DNA from: Amoebidium appalachense
Lineage: Eukaryota; Ichthyosporea
Direction of reading: 5' to 3'
DNA length: 64,000 nucleotides
NCBI GenBank assembly: GCA_963693365.1
Contig: CAVNZM010000009.1
Span: 2,170,001 to 2,234,000, forward strand
A program made the position numbers and the translations under genes. The notes beneath the pieces are model-generated. The model had not been told where the DNA came from. It saw nothing but the letters and a program-made list of their open reading frames with translations, and searched no databases. This document shows positions 1 to 31,712 of this stretch, piece by piece (positions within the stretch are counted from its first letter, which is position 1; each line of letters begins with the position of its first letter).

Positions 1-77
1 TATTGCTGCGGACATCGTCGGGGGCCCAGCCTCACTTGACGGCCTACTGTGTTTTCCAGCGCAGCCAATCAAATGCA
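1..77 (+). repeat. Left direct repeat flanking element copy A
   Basis: Starts with tattgctgcggacat and ends with cagccaatcaaatg. The same sequence, with a few substitutions and a small insertion, recurs at 872-969. The pair could be terminal repeats of the element or a duplicated flank. Confidence 0.6.
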
Positions 78-871
78 GCTAGTGACTTATGTACACTGTA
101 TGCAATAAAACAACCCTATAGTATAGATTATGGATAAGCAGACGCTAGCATTGGTAGCTCCGAGAGAAAGTTAAGACACTGTATCACAATATCATACTGT
201 GCAGCATTAATAAGGTGATCTAACACGGTCATTTTTTAACGGATATACTGGGGGAGAGAAGTAGAAAAGAGAACAAAGCCGCCCATAACCTCCGGTTCTA
301 AAAAATTAGCTAACATGTACAGGTCACACTTATTGATAGATATGCATCCGCGACCGACACCAAAAACCGACTACAACGCCAAGACATAATCATTAGCCCA
401 TTAAATTTCACGAGCACATCACCCGCCTATCGGCCATTGCCCCGACCCATCCACTCTTCCGGCTACACGCATCCCCGCCGGACTCGCCCTCTACCTCTTC
501 CTTTCGACATCGTCTCTGCCCATTGTCGAGCGATATGCGGAGTGGCTGGCGACTCCACCGGAGGTACAGCTGGACCTTAGTGTGACTATGAATAGTTTAA
601 AGTCTATGGCTGATAGATACCTTTTTACTTTACGTGTCGAGTGCCTCCCAGTGTTAGGTCAGCAAAAACACCAACTATTAGTAGCCTATATGGCGGATAC
701 GGTTAGACAATCTCGCTCCTATAAGGATTCGTTTATTCATGATGTTGTGTCGTATAAATATGCAAAGATGATCATGTCTTGGAGAGGGATCCGGAAGGCC
801 CGGGGGGGAGAGGCGCGCCATATGCGCAAGTCGGCGTCGAATAGTCTGATGGGGGTTTAAAGTGCACTTTG

Positions 872-969
872 TATTGCTGCGGACATGGTCAGGGGCCCGG
901 CCGCGGCCCAGCTAGCCTCACTTGACAAGTTGACAGCCTACTGCGTTTTCGAGCGCAGCCAATCAAATG
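872..969 (+). repeat. Right direct repeat flanking element copy A
   Basis: Partner of the repeat at 1-77, carrying an insertion of about 20 bases in the middle (around the cggccgcggccc stretch). Orientation is direct. Confidence 0.6.
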
Positions 970-970
970 A

Positions 971-2620
971 GTCCGCGAAATCTGGCCAGCGGAGTCACAA
1001 CTTTATGGACAGCGTCTCCCATGATCCAACATCCGTAATTATTGTCAAACCACTCAACTTCCAATTTACTTTTTCACACAAAATTCCAAAAATGATTTTA
1101 GTTAATCAAATCATAGCTATATGGTATATCACGTATTTCAGCATCAATTTAATGGCTAACGCATTTAGAAGCGTATGTACATATTAGATCCCTATTGAAT
1201 TGGTTTAGTTATTTAGTAGCCATGAAGTACTTTTTATTGTCAATTGTCAAACAATGGGGTCTACTTTAGGAGGATTATAAGCCTGTGCTCCAAAGTTGAT
1301 CCTGCATTCTTATTGACCATTCCGGAGCCATGACATTTTGCCGTATAATCCTTACTTTATAATTATATTAAGATTTTAAATTTTGTTGTAATTTAAATTG
1401 ATGTATTTTAAGATACTGATTGGTTCACAACGCATCAACTTTGGTAGAATTTTGCCGTATGTAACGTAAGCAACTGATCCCATCCTCTAAAAGCCCTGTC
1501 AACATAATTACACGCATTCCAAAATGTCATATCAGCATACCATCATGCAACCAGTAGCCCAAAAAATCCGAAAAAGAGATACAAAGCACTAGAAATGAGT
1601 TTTCACATCTTCGTGATAGGTTTGAAAAGTTTATGCTCGTTTTCGACTACATACAAGCGTATCCGTCATCTGCCAATATTCATTGTTAGCAATACTTACC
1701 TGTTTGCATTCCGGCCCATGCTAGCTATGCTGCACTTAACCCCAACTCGCAGCTAATTGGCTATGCCTTTAGTAAGACTCGTTTTTCTATTGGCTGATAG
1801 CTTGCTGCAAGGATCACCTACAACCTGTAAACCTTCTCAATCTAATTTAAATCAGCAGATTTTCGATTTTCTTGCGGTTTACGTTTTATAATTTCTTTAC
1901 CGGCGGATTCTGACAGTCTGGAGTAGCTTGTCTCTCTAAAAGATCCAAAACCCCTTTAAGCAATATAGGCCTTTCTCTACAGCTAAAAGACTGTAAAACC
2001 CAAAATGCACCACAAGTATTTTGCATCTGTCAAAGTGGTCCTCCTTCCACCAGCAGTGAGCACTGCAAGACTGGTAAATTCATTTGGCAACTCAAAACGC
2101 CCCCACCAGGGAAAGTTTTAGGGATAAGGACCTGTCACAACGCCTGCCCGACAACCTTTTTCTTGCCGGCGACGTTTCTCGTTTTCGTGTTTCAGCTGTT
2201 TAATGTTTGTGGTAAACGTGCTGCACCTTGTCTTTGGTTGTAAGTGAGGGACAATCCATATTAAGTTGTGCTTTAGTTTCGTGTAGTAAATACCTGGAGA
2301 GTTAAGTCAACGCCAAACTTGCTAGTGCCTAACTTAAAAGAGCCTATATTATAGGCCTATGAGGCCTTCATGGCTATCCCCAAGCGCTGTGACAACCTTG
2401 GGAGTTATTATTGTAGGTAGGAGCTTTTATTTATTAGCCGCCTGCCTTTCATTTATTAGGTCACCATCCTCTGGTATCCAAACCTGAACGAAAAAACCGA
2501 CTCGATTCGTCCGTCGTGATAGCGGCATACGAAATCTGAGTTCGCCAAGACTTATACGGCTTTCCTTCTGTTCCCCGTGCTCTGTAACAACCATAATCCA
2601 CAGGATCTTTGATTTTTTAG
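971..2620. other. Spacer, no gene seen
   Basis: AT-rich unique-looking DNA without long homopolymers, unlike most of the window. Short ORFs here lack coding character and have no convincing splice context. It holds the upstream region of the gene starting at 2621. Confidence 0.5.
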
Positions 2621-4385
2621 ATGTCTTCCTGGATTCAATCCTCCGCCTCCATGCCACCACTTACCAATCCGGTTGCTGTCTCCATGTGCGAAAACATGAG
2701 CGAGCCGGAGTTTCTCAGAATGGAGAGAGACTTTCAAACCTCTTCGTTGAAGCAAAGTTCGAAAGCGCCATCCAGTTTTTCGATGGCACACCTGACTAGG
2801 AAACCCCAACCATACTCAGTTCCTGGACGAGCACAGATGAACGCAAACACTGACCCATGGCAGCGTGAAGGCAACGAATACTACTATAGATTGCGAAGAG
2901 ACAGCGGTTACGCTAGCAGTCACAGCTCAGGCGCTACATCAGCAGGTAGCCCAGAGCTGCCACTACTTAGCTTAGAGCAACCATGGCAACCAACTTTAGT
3001 GAAACCCAGAGTTGTTGTCGAGCCTCAGGATTCTCCGCGTATTCAACATTCAGAATACGACACCGAGCACAGGTAAGAATTTGCTGTGACGATCCTTTCC
3101 TTTATCACCTTCCAAATGCTAGGGGGTGTGGGCGCGTTGTGTGGGATCTGATCTCACCGTTCTTTATACAAGGACTGCAAACTGGTTGTTAAAGGCGTGT
3201 GGTTGCAGGAAAGTATGATACCAGGGTATTGTTAAATTATTCACAACAGCAATTTCTTCTTGTTTGCGAAACTTGATAGCTCATCTTTTTAGCGAAACAA
3301 TTTTTTTTTTTTTAAAGAATACAGCATCATGTTTCTTAATGCCTGCCGACAGGTGACCTGACGGAATTAGCAACGGTTCATACTTTTGTCACAACCTTTT
3401 AGAGTACGCCTGTCTCGTTTGCACCTGCTTTGTGCACGGCACTTAAGTCCACTTATATCCACCCTAGTTCTACAAGCTTATCAGCATTGGCGGTGAGAAA
3501 TTACTATGAACACCTTGCTCATATTCTCTCTAAGTTGTCTTCCTTCCTTCAGGTCACAATACAGCCCACCCAGCCTTCCCCCTGCACCACACTTGCCACG
3601 TTACGACGCCCCTGTGCAGCGGCCAGGACGTGACTGTCTTGCTCCCCCAGTATGGCGACCCGGCCACCGCCAGCCACCAGCTGAAGGCGCCTCAAAAATG
3701 TATAGGAGCTCTCCACTGGTATGTTTGCAGGTCCTATAAACCTCCATAGCCTCTCCGACTTTTTAATACTTATGAGCGACTGCTTGCTAGAAATGGGCCT
3801 TGATTTGGATGTTTGGTCGTTTCGTTCAAGAAAATGCACGCTGTTCTTCTCTCTGGTCAATGCTACACATTAGACGGCTGAACTTTTCTCGAAATAGAAA
3901 GCCCCCCCCGCCCCCCCCCCCCCCCCTACACACACACACACAAACAAACATCCCTCCGAACTCTCAAGGGAAGATTACAGGCACACTGCCCTGTTTTGTT
4001 GAGGGTTCGTTTTAAGCTTCCTACATTCCTTTCCGTTGTATAATCTGTTTGGAGACTGCCACGCACGGCAACAGCAACATTCTAGGTGCGAACAGTTATG
4101 TTTGACGATTTTTACCTTTTGATCACTGACTCCATGTCCGCACAACAGGGACCAAGCCAGCCAACCACTCAGTCTTACAGTCGCCGGCAGGACGGGTTAC
4201 TTGAAGTGAGCCAGACAGTACGAATCATCCCTGCCGCTCCATCTGTGGGCGCAACCAACCCAACGATACAGCACCCCAGTAGGCGGTTATCGAATGAACA
4301 ACCCGAGACCAAGGAGGAATGGTTTAGTTTTTATGCGTGTATTCCATGGGAAAAGCTCGGTGTGTTCACACCCACAAGTTCGTGA
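2621..4385 (+). CDS. Ser/Pro-rich protein of unknown function, at least three exons
   Basis: Exon 1 runs from ATG 2621 to about 3072 and ends at donor gtaaga after ...EYDTEH. Exon 2 is 3553-3718 (acceptor cttccttcag, donor gtatgt) and joins in frame as R-SQYSPPSLPPAP. Exon 3 starts at 4149 after cacaacag in the matching phase. If read through, it stops at 4383-4385. The product is low-complexity, rich in Ser, Pro, Gln and Arg, with no signal peptide, membrane span or recognised domain (PQPYSVPGR, RRDSGYASSHSSG, VVVEPQDSPR). It may be a disordered regulatory protein. The 3' end is uncertain: a strong donor (gtgagc) lies at 4207, and open frames continue in another register to about 4479 with a gtgagt donor and again after an acceptor near 4629. 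The true gene may therefore extend past 4385. Confidence 0.5.
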
Positions 4386-5834
4386 ATTCATCAACAGCAT
4401 TTCGAACGACATGGTAAGATCCAGCGCTGCATCTGCAAGCGCGGAGGATGGGTACGGCAGGACGTCAACAATATTGTGAGTTTTATTTATCATAGTGAAA
4501 CAGCATTTCATGTTTTTCTTATCTTATTTCCATGCTCAGCCTTAACCTAGTATCGTATGAGTATATGCTTGAATAACGACTGCCACACCATATCCATCCT
4601 CAACTCTTTGCACTTTCCATCACATACAGCACTCACCCTCACTACACGATTATCAGTGACAACACAGTCTACGTGTCAAACCTACAAGACTCTGAGACAG
4701 TCGTATACTACTTCGCTCTCTTGATTTATGAACACAAAATGAATGCCATTAGCTTATGTTCTTATTCACACTCATATATGCTGTGCAGTACTGTATTCTT
4801 ACTACTATGGACATGCCCAAGGAAGTGCCTTTGAGAGACGCCAAACTAATGTTGTAGTTGACAAGTTGTTATCAGTGACGGTAGTCTCCTAGGTGCTTGT
4901 ATATGGGTTGATCTGTTGATTCGACGACCATGTATGTAAATGGCAGAATTTGAAATCTTGCCGCCAGAAACTTACCTTCGAGCTTGAAGGGTAAACTGGC
5001 CATTGATGTTTGAATGAAGAATTTCTAAAACGTTGTTATGAAGGTTTCGGATTCCAGCAACATTGAATAGGAAAGCTCTAGCAAACCCTACCAAAATCAC
5101 TGGCCCGCACACACACACACAACCCATTATTCCCCCCCCCCCCCCCCCAAAAAAAAAAAAAAAAAAAAATTGGGGGGGGGGGGGGGGAAAAGAAACACAG
5201 ATCCACACTCACACTGAGTCTAACACACTTCCCAACGAAAGCCTTTTTCAGAAGGCTAATCCAAAACCCAAATCAACCCCCCCCCCCCCCCCCCCCCCCC
5301 AACACACCCACCCAACCCGTCTACACACAGCTCTACCTAATTATAGTGTGTTCGTGCAGTAATCAACCGGCACACATTCACAGCGTTATGAGGATGATGG
5401 CAATAAAGAGAATTTGATGGCCGGTGACACCACAGCAAGACGTGCTCTCAAAGATGCTCAAAAAGCACCGAAACGCCAGCTTCACATTTATTCTCGTTAA
5501 TGGTTGAACAACAACAACGCCGAAGAGGGTATTAAAAAATGGCAAAAAAGAACACACAGGAAAACTTTCGAGAGAAGGAAAGGAAAAAACGCTTTTGAGT
5601 CTTGGTACGGCCAAGAGAAGTTGGGCACTTGGGTGACTTCAACACTGACTTGGCTTACGTAATCAAAGATGATTGGCGGATAGAGCATCATCCTCGATAC
5701 TCCTATAAAATCAACCTGGGAGATTTTCGAGGAGCGGATCTTTTCCACTAGCTGAGAGTACCGTGTCGCGATATTGTCAATTTTGAAAACCTCGTTCCTC
5801 GATAATTTACTTTTGGCGGATTCAGTCTTGGCCC
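4386..5834. other. Spacer with homopolymer blocks; possible 3' exons of the upstream gene
   Basis: Open stretches at 4294-4479 and about 4630-4850 could be downstream exons of the 2621 gene. Poly-C, poly-A and poly-G runs sit back to back at about 5132-5190, with another C run at 5277-5300. A minus-strand ORF at 5497-5892 overlaps the start of the next gene; its hydrophobic tail and lack of a good start make it doubtful. Confidence 0.4.
5704..5710 (+). promoter_or_regulatory. Candidate TATA box for the 5835 gene
   Basis: TATAAAA lies 125 bases before the ATG at 5835 in otherwise unremarkable sequence. This is a motif match only; no transcription start is known. Confidence 0.3.
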
Positions 5835-7287
5835 ATGGCCATGGGTACGCCAGACACAGGAGATGCCACACCGGCAAAAAGAAAAAAAACACTTGATCCC
5901 GTTGTTTCGAAATATGCGAACATGACTGCTCGTTTTAGACGGCTCCCCCTTGCTATAGGCGTTGGGGTGGGCACAGGTGTAATGCTTGCTTCAGTATGGG
6001 CACGGCAATATTACAAAACACTCATCCAGCACACAGAATACACGGCAAACGTTCACAAAGACACATCGACAGCACACATCAAAGTACAGAGACAAGTTCA
6101 ACCTAAGCAAACCGTTCTCGTTTTGCAAGAGAAAGATGGTAGTGTACAAAATGTTTCTGCAGATACCGAGAAAGTGTCCACTTTTGTTCGCCAAGAGGTG
6201 TTGAAATTGGAACAATCACGCCAGCAGCTATTACAAAAATCAACATCTTCACTAAAACAAAACATGAGCGAGATTTTCGAAGGCTACCGCTCCAGATGTG
6301 ACCGTTTTGCAGACTGGTACTTCAGCTACTCGACTATGTACAAGCTTTTGAGCACAGCTACATCATCCGCTGTCAGAAATACTTTTACCCTTTCCCCCTC
6401 GCACATGTCAGTAGCCGATGCGGTCGGTTATGATGTCGTAAAGTATCTTCAGAAGAAATACGAAAGCATCGTTCTACGCCCAGAGGTTACAGACCCCCAA
6501 CTTCGCCGTGCATATGTGAACAGCTACAGAGAGACACACGCACAGTTTCTTGGCGTGGTTTTAAGCACACAGAAGAGTTTTCAGGAGTTTGTGTCCAAGG
6601 AAACAACTCATCTGCAGACACCCAACGAAACAGATGTTAGCATGGCACTTGATTGGGCGTCGCAGTTGAATAAGATTAATAATGTGGCGGCTGCACACGA
6701 AAAGGGTCCGGAGGGTGTGGCAATGTCTGCTGCGTTGGCCATGGGCGGTGCGGTGTTTGGGAAAACGGTGGCATCTGCTGCTGTCGTGGTGAGTGACTCT
6801 TAAAATCTTTAGAACTTTCATGTGACTATTTTGCTGGTATGGCCTTCTCAAGGGAGGGATTGGGGGGGGGGGGGGGAGGGGGGGAGGGAGGGGGGAGTGG
6901 TGGTGAGAATCGGGGGGGGGGGAGGAGAGGACGGGGGGGGGAGGGAGGGGGGGATGGTGTGGGGAATCGATTGAGCTTGTGGGCAACCTCAGGTGGAGGG
7001 CAGTTACAGCGGCGAATGAGGGCTAGGCCCCTTGGTTGTGGAGAAGGGAGGGCTAGGGAGTAAGGGTGTGTGTATGTGTATAGATGTTTGTTTAGGGGAG
7101 GGGGAAGGGGAGGGGGGAGGGGGGAGGGGGATGATGGGGAGATGGATTTGCCTCTGTACAGAAGGGGGGAGGGGTGGGGAGGGGACCATAGTGTCGGCAG
7201 GGCTGTTGGGAAGGGGCAGAAAAGCTCAAGGGGGTTAGAAGAGGAGCTTGTGTGCGTGTGTTTGGGTGGGGTGGGGTGTGTGTGTGT

Positions 7288-7337
<50 letters not shown>

Positions 7338-7457
7338 CTGAAAGGCTGTTGATGGTATCAACAGGAGGGTGTTTCAATTTCGTGTCTTTTTGTGACGCTG
7401 ATTTTTTTGTGCCTTTGTCTGTGTGTGCATGGTGGCTTTGATTGTATTTTTCTTCTC

Positions 7458-7488
<31 letters not shown>

Positions 7489-7664
7489 GGGGGGGGGGGG
7501 GGGGGAGGGAGGCTGGGGCTGTGATTTGATGTCTCGGGCCCGTTTGGGGCAAAGGAATCAAAGGGTGGTAGGGTAATTTATGTGGTGGTGATGTTGGTTA
7601 GGATGTGCTCTTTTGTCTCTTTAGCTTTTTTTTCTTGGCCTTTTTTTTCCCTTTAGCGGAAAAA

Positions 7665-7709
<45 letters not shown>

Positions 7710-7984
7710 GGGGGGGGGGGGGGGGGTTGGAGGGTGACGGTGTGCCTGGGCAGTGTGTGCGTGTGGGGAGAGAGAGAGTGTGTGTGTGTGTGTGCGTGTG
7801 GCGGGGGGCCGGTGGGGGGGAGGGGGGGGGGGGGGGGGGGCACGACAGGCAAGGAATCACTATGAAAGGGTAGGGGAGGAATTGAGACTGTGTTTGCGTG
7901 TTTTGGTGATCACGGTGATGTTGGGGTGCACGTCCTGTTTGTTTGTTTGTTTGTTTGTTTTTTTGTTTTTTTGTTTTTTTCTTT

Positions 7985-8042
<58 letters not shown>

Positions 8043-8057
8043 GGAGGGGAGGTGGCG

Positions 8058-8096
<39 letters not shown>

Positions 8097-9011
8097 CTTT
8101 TTCTTTCCACGGTCTCATCTCAACCATCATGCATCCTCCTCACATCGATCCTCTGGATTTTTACTGGAGCTGCGTGTTCAACTTTCCCTTTAAGTTACAT
8201 CCACCCACTTATTTTTTACCCATTCAAATCAAACACACTGCGACACACATACATACACACACGCACGCACACACACACACACTCACACTCACACACATAC
8301 ACACACACACCCTCCTCCCCTCCCCCCAACCCCCGGCCCCCTCCCTCCTCTGCCCTATCCCCCCCCCCCCCCCCCCCCCCCCCCCTCCCCTCCCCCTACT
8401 CACACCCTACTCACACCCTCCCCCCCCCCCCCCTCCCCCCTCCCCCCCACACACACATCCAGACAACCGCAAAAGGTGCCAGTGCGGCGGCGGCGGCGGC
8501 CGGCAAACTCGGTGGTGCAGCAATGGCGGGAAAAGGCGTAACTGCCGTGTTAGGAAAGCTAGCGGCCCCATTTGTGGCAAAAGCCGCTAGCGCAGGAACT
8601 ATTTTAGGCTCGGGGGCTGCGGCCGGAGCGGTAGCCGGGCCTGTGGGTGGGGTGGTGGGAGCGGCGGCGGGTCTTGGTGTGGATTATATGATCAATAGGG
8701 GGGTGGAATTGATGCAAAGGGACGTGTTTTTGCAAGATATGTTTGAAGCGTTGGACTCTATGGAGGCGGAGTGGGAGAGTCAGTTGGAAGGGGAACTACA
8801 CAGGGCGGTGAATGTGTGGATTGATGACGCTGTGCAGTTGTTGTTGTTGTTTGATGAGAAGAATAGGAATGGTGGTGGGGGAGGTGGTGGTGGGTTTGGC
8901 GTGCGGGGGTGGACTAGAGGGGAGGGGGTGAGTGGGAAGGGGGTTGGGGCAATGGATGATGTAGTACATGTGGTGGAAGAGGGAGAAGGTGTGGGTAAGG
9001 AGAGCGGGTAG
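5835..9011 (+). CDS. Membrane protein with Ala/Gly zipper-like segment, two exons
   Basis: Exon 1 is 5835-6788 (donor GTG|gtgagt) and exon 2 is 8463-9011 (acceptor acatccag). Both are phase 0, giving about 500 residues. Residues 1-36 are basic (PAKRKK, RFRR). Residues about 37-55 form a hydrophobic segment (LAIGVGVGTGVMLASVW). A long helical, charged middle contains KLEQSRQQLLQK. From about 300 to 390 the chain is almost all Ala, Gly and Val in GxxxG/AxxxA spacing (GAAAGAVAGPVGGVVGAAAG), followed by an acidic helix (MFEALDSMEAEWESQLEGEL) and a Gly-rich tail. The pattern recalls glycine-zipper membrane proteins of bacteria, but I cannot name a family. Likely role: membrane-embedded, function unknown. 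The 1.67-kb intron is G/GT-rich in its first two thirds and C/CA-rich in its last third. Confidence 0.65.
6853..8460. repeat. Intron of simple repeats: G/GT block then C/CA block
   Basis: Poly-G runs include 7288-7331, 7665-7726 and 8058-8096. A (GT)n run is at about 7990-8040. From 8230 onward the strand switches to CA repeats and poly-C (about 8357-8390 and 8420-8450) up to the splice acceptor at 8462. The two halves are complementary in composition. Confidence 0.85.
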
Positions 9012-10253
9012 TGTGTTTTGGGTGAGGTTTCTGTGTGGGTACTGGTGTAGTTTTTAGGTTAGGCTGTCGAGTAGTGAGTTGGAACTGGTGTGGATATGGT
9101 TTTGCTGCAAACTCGAGTTACGGGGTGCCTTGTTGAAAGAATGGTGTCAGCAACATGAATGATTACGTTATGGTTGGCATTTTAGACGTACTGTATCATA
9201 CAATTTGCAATTTGGGGGGGTCCGTTGTCTAACCCCCCCCCCCCCCCCCCACCCACCCACCCACCCACCCATTCAAATGTCCACGTGTGACGACAAGCAT
9301 GCACTAATAGACCTCGAAACTCTGCAATAGCTTGGAGTGTTCTACGTACAGGCAGTGCCACATGAAATTCTACCCAGTAAATTGTTAACACTTGAGCCTT
9401 TTTTTAAACAATTTTCCATAGTCATTGTGTGCATATGTGGTACTGACCTGGCCATGCGAGTGAGTGTGTGTGTGCACATGTGTGAGTCGGAGTGAGAGGG
9501 AGAGAGAGAAAGGCCGGGGATTTTTGAGGGAGGGAGGGCGGGGGGGGGGGATAAGGGGTGGGGGTGAAATGGTCTAGACAGTCACACTCGACGACGTCAC
9601 GGGCAGGCTGCATATGCATGGCCAACGTTTAAACCGCCGTGTGACTACGGGAGTGTGCGCGCACCCGGTACACCGTACATGCGTCTCGTCCAACACTAAT
9701 TGATCAGCAATTATACTACACATTAGATAACGAGCATACATACCTTATTAGGCACTAGACGGATACGGATCCACGCGCGCACTTGTAAACAACGAGTGAC
9801 TCGGCCTGTGGCGTCACAAAAAAAAGGTCGCGCACCGCTACAAACTAATACGTAATCAAGATTTCGGCTACATCAATGAGCTTCAGGCATCTGTTCATTG
9901 GATAATTATGAAACAATATAGCTTTATTTGGTTACATTGTTCTGAAAGGCTGGCTTGAGCGACTCAAAATCACACACATTTATTGCCATAATAAGCAGAC
10001 AGCTCAACTCATCTCCGACCTGATGTTGAAGCACGAACGTTGCATCGAAAAGACGCCCCATGTTTGCATATGCATGCACCGGCTCAGGTGAAACATTCTG
10101 AGAGAACGAAAGAGCAAGCAACTGAAATCAACATGCATGCAGATGTGTACGTATAAATGCTGTGGGCGGTTTAATGCTTTTTTGCAACTTCGAGTTGTAC
10201 CAGAAAATCTTGTTCACGGTTAGGGGAAGCCCCACACAGAGCCCGGAGCGAAA
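9012..10253. other. Spacer upstream of the first GTPase gene
   Basis: Contains a C run with ccacc repeats at 9232-9270 and a G run at 9541-9551, otherwise unique sequence. No gene was found. A candidate TATA box for the next gene lies at its right end. Confidence 0.5.
10152..10158 (+). promoter_or_regulatory. Candidate TATA box for GTPase gene A
   Basis: TATAAAT at 96-102 bases before the ATG at 10254. Motif match only. Confidence 0.35.
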
Positions 10254-19154
<8,901 letters not shown>

Positions 19155-19225
19155 ATCTAGACACATAGATATATGTACTACTAGTAGTAACTAAAATCCA
19201 GATCCTAATAGCTTAAATTTGTGCG

Positions 19226-19707
19226 AAGTACTGTTGGCCTTGGTGTTGACACATCACAGCTCACATACATGTCATTAATAAACAGCACATTCCCCCGATA
19301 TTAGTTTTAATGATAGCTTTGTGCTATTTTTGTTGTATTATGCCCCTTTTACCCCACCTCGCTGCCAAGTAAAGGAAAGGTGAAAGAGTGAGTCCAAGAA
19401 GTGTGGTCGAAAGAAACAAAAGCCTCGATATCCCTCTATTAAATACAGGCTCTCTCCCTTTCTCCCAAGTACTGTTGGCCTTGGTGTTGACACATCACAG
19501 CTCACATACATGTCATTAATAAACAGCACATTCCCCCGATATTAGTTTTAATGATAGCTTTGTGCTATTTTTGTTGTATTATGCCCCTTTTACCCCACCT
19601 CGCTGCCAAGTAAAGGAAAGGTGAAAGAGTGAGTCCAAGAAGTGTGGTCGAAAGAAACAAAAGCCTCGATATCCCTCTATTAAATACAGGCTCTCTCCCT
19701 TTCTCCC
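19226..19707. repeat. Perfect 241-bp tandem duplication
   Basis: Units 19226-19466 and 19467-19707 appear identical base for base. Each contains an AATAAA motif (first near 19277), so it probably duplicates the 3' untranslated end of GTPase gene A. The identity implies a recent event or an assembly artefact. Confidence 0.85.
19277..19282 (+). terminator. Candidate polyadenylation signal of GTPase A
   Basis: AATAAA about 125 bases after the stop codon at 19154, repeated 241 bases further on in the duplicated unit. Confidence 0.4.
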
Positions 19708-19753
19708 TCCCTCCCTCCCTCTCTCTCCCTCTCTCCTCGAGCTCCCTCTCCCA

Positions 19754-19790
<37 letters not shown>

Positions 19791-19894
19791 CCCCGTCTCT
19801 ATCAGCTTTTCACCCTATCTCGCTCGTCTCTCCGGGATCCCTCCCTCCCTTTCGCCCCCTTCCTCCCCCTTTCCCCCCCTTCACCTCTCGGACC

Positions 19895-19964
<70 letters not shown>

Positions 19965-20135
19965 CAGTCTCCACCCTCTCTTCCCACTCTCTCTCCGCCC
20001 TCTCTCTCCACCCCCCTCTTTCCCACTCTCCCCCCTCCCCCCCCCCCCCTCTTTCCCCCCCTCCATTTTAATTTTCCCACTCTATCTTTCTCTTTCTGCC
20101 TCATAATCATTTTTCAACTCACTAACCCCCCCACT

Positions 20136-20170
<35 letters not shown>

Positions 20171-20175
20171 ACACA

Positions 20176-20312
<137 letters not shown>

Positions 20313-21296
20313 CCCCCGGTGTCCGTTTTGCCGTCCTTTCCTTGCAAAAATATACAGAAATGGGAGAGAAAGGCAAGCAAAAACCGCCGGTTCTTTTCTT
20401 GTTTCAACGCGCGAATATCGAAACCTCCTGGGCTCAGCGACCAAAAACCGATAAATAAACGTTTGCCAAAGCGCAAGCTGATTGCATAACAGAGTTCCAA
20501 ATTACTGTCTTAAAACTTTTAAACAGGTTTAACGCTTGAGAATCATGATGTAATCATGTACAGGTGTCGCCGTAGCGCACGATTACACAACACATGCAAA
20601 AACGAGTAACGTCACACTGTTTCCCAGCCCTCTTGCTCGCGAAAGCTGTCAACCGAACCGCTTCCCCACCCCTATGTACGTGTTATTCTTTTCTTGTTTT
20701 CTCTTGTTTTCTTTGGTTTTCATGCTGACGGAAGAAGGGGGAAAACGTTAATGTGTTGACATCATCATTTTTTGATCTTCAAGTAACAAAACAACGCGAA
20801 TTTTCCCGGTCTGCAGTGAGCCGCTGGTGTTTTGTCTGAACGAAAACCGGTATGGAGCGAGGGCTAGAGAGAGTAGGCTTTGAAGGAGCAAAAAAAGGGG
20901 GGTTGGTGCAAAAGGATAACGGAGGGTTAGAGAGAACACAAGAACGCGCTGTGTTATGATATGTATGATATCGATGACTCGGAGTAAGAATATCAGGTGG
21001 TGGCCCAGACTTTCCCAACGAGTGAGGTCAAGTCACTTATTTACAGCTCGAGCTCGAACCGTGCCTGACTTGCTTGTATGCACACTTTTTCTTACTCATT
21101 TTCCTCACAAGTGGTTCTTCGTTCTTGAACTGGAGGGGTGTTTGGATCCGTAATAGTAGAGAGGACGCTTCATCACTTTATAACCAGAAGTTTTTGGCCA
21201 CCTTGAATGCTACACACACCTCTGAGTGCAGACAGTGTGTGTTTGGTATAGAACCACGGCTCACGGTAAAACGCAGGTAGGAACACATTTGCCATC

Positions 21297-31308
<10,012 letters not shown>

Positions 31309-31712
31309 TAGGAGTGATATATGGGTGGTAGAGTGGGGTGGAAAATTACCGTGTTTCTTGCAAGAATATGTGCATGAGGAAAACACATGTGCATGTGTAG
31401 TGGTGCCTGTGGGTGCTTTGATGGGTTTTTGCAATTGTGGCTCTATTCATTCTTTTTCATTTTTGTGGTGATCTTAACTCAAGTATATATGGGTGTGTTT
31501 GTGTGTGTGTGTGCTAAGAGGGGAGGGGGGGGGGAGGGGGCTGGAGGGGGAGGGATAGTAGGATAGGAGACTTCGACACATGCAGAAAGCAAAAAAGGGA
31601 AAGTTAAATCATATGAAATGGATTGTGGCGGTCCAGGTTTCTGTGCAGTCATTTCCTTTGTTCTGTCTCCGTTTTCCGGCCTTTTCCTCTTGTACAACGT
31701 GCACGTAAAGCA

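Larger units (their letters stand above)
1..970 (+). mobile_element. Decayed copy A of a dispersed protein-coding element
   Basis: Bases about 403-780 match 58388-58790 (copy B) at roughly 80-85% by eye. Reading frames of the two copies differ mostly at third positions. Upstream of about 480 the conserved frame reads ...FHEHITR...SPPDSP. After an indel-rich junction the conserved frame reads VERYAEWLATPPEV and continues through [15 protein letters not shown] and SRSY.DSFI. Mostly synonymous changes show it once encoded a protein under selection. A piece at about 303-350 is the reverse complement of 58850-58895 in copy B, so copy A is internally rearranged. A direct repeat of about 75-98 bases (1-77 and 872-969) brackets the block. 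No intact ORF remains. The family is not recognised; a retrotransposon or other mobile-element protein is the likeliest reading because a Cys-rich finger follows in copy B. Confidence 0.6.

Noticed and set aside
5497-5892. Minus-strand open frame of 131 codons with hydrophobic tail
   Set aside because: It overlaps the better supported plus-strand gene start at 5835, its Met lies inside that exon, and no splice partner was found.
7070-8193. Long overlapping open frames of Gly, Pro, Val/Cys or Thr/His repeats, here and across the whole window
   Set aside because: They are translations of poly-G/C, GT and CA repeats, occur in all frames on both strands, and lie inside the intron defined by the flanking exons.
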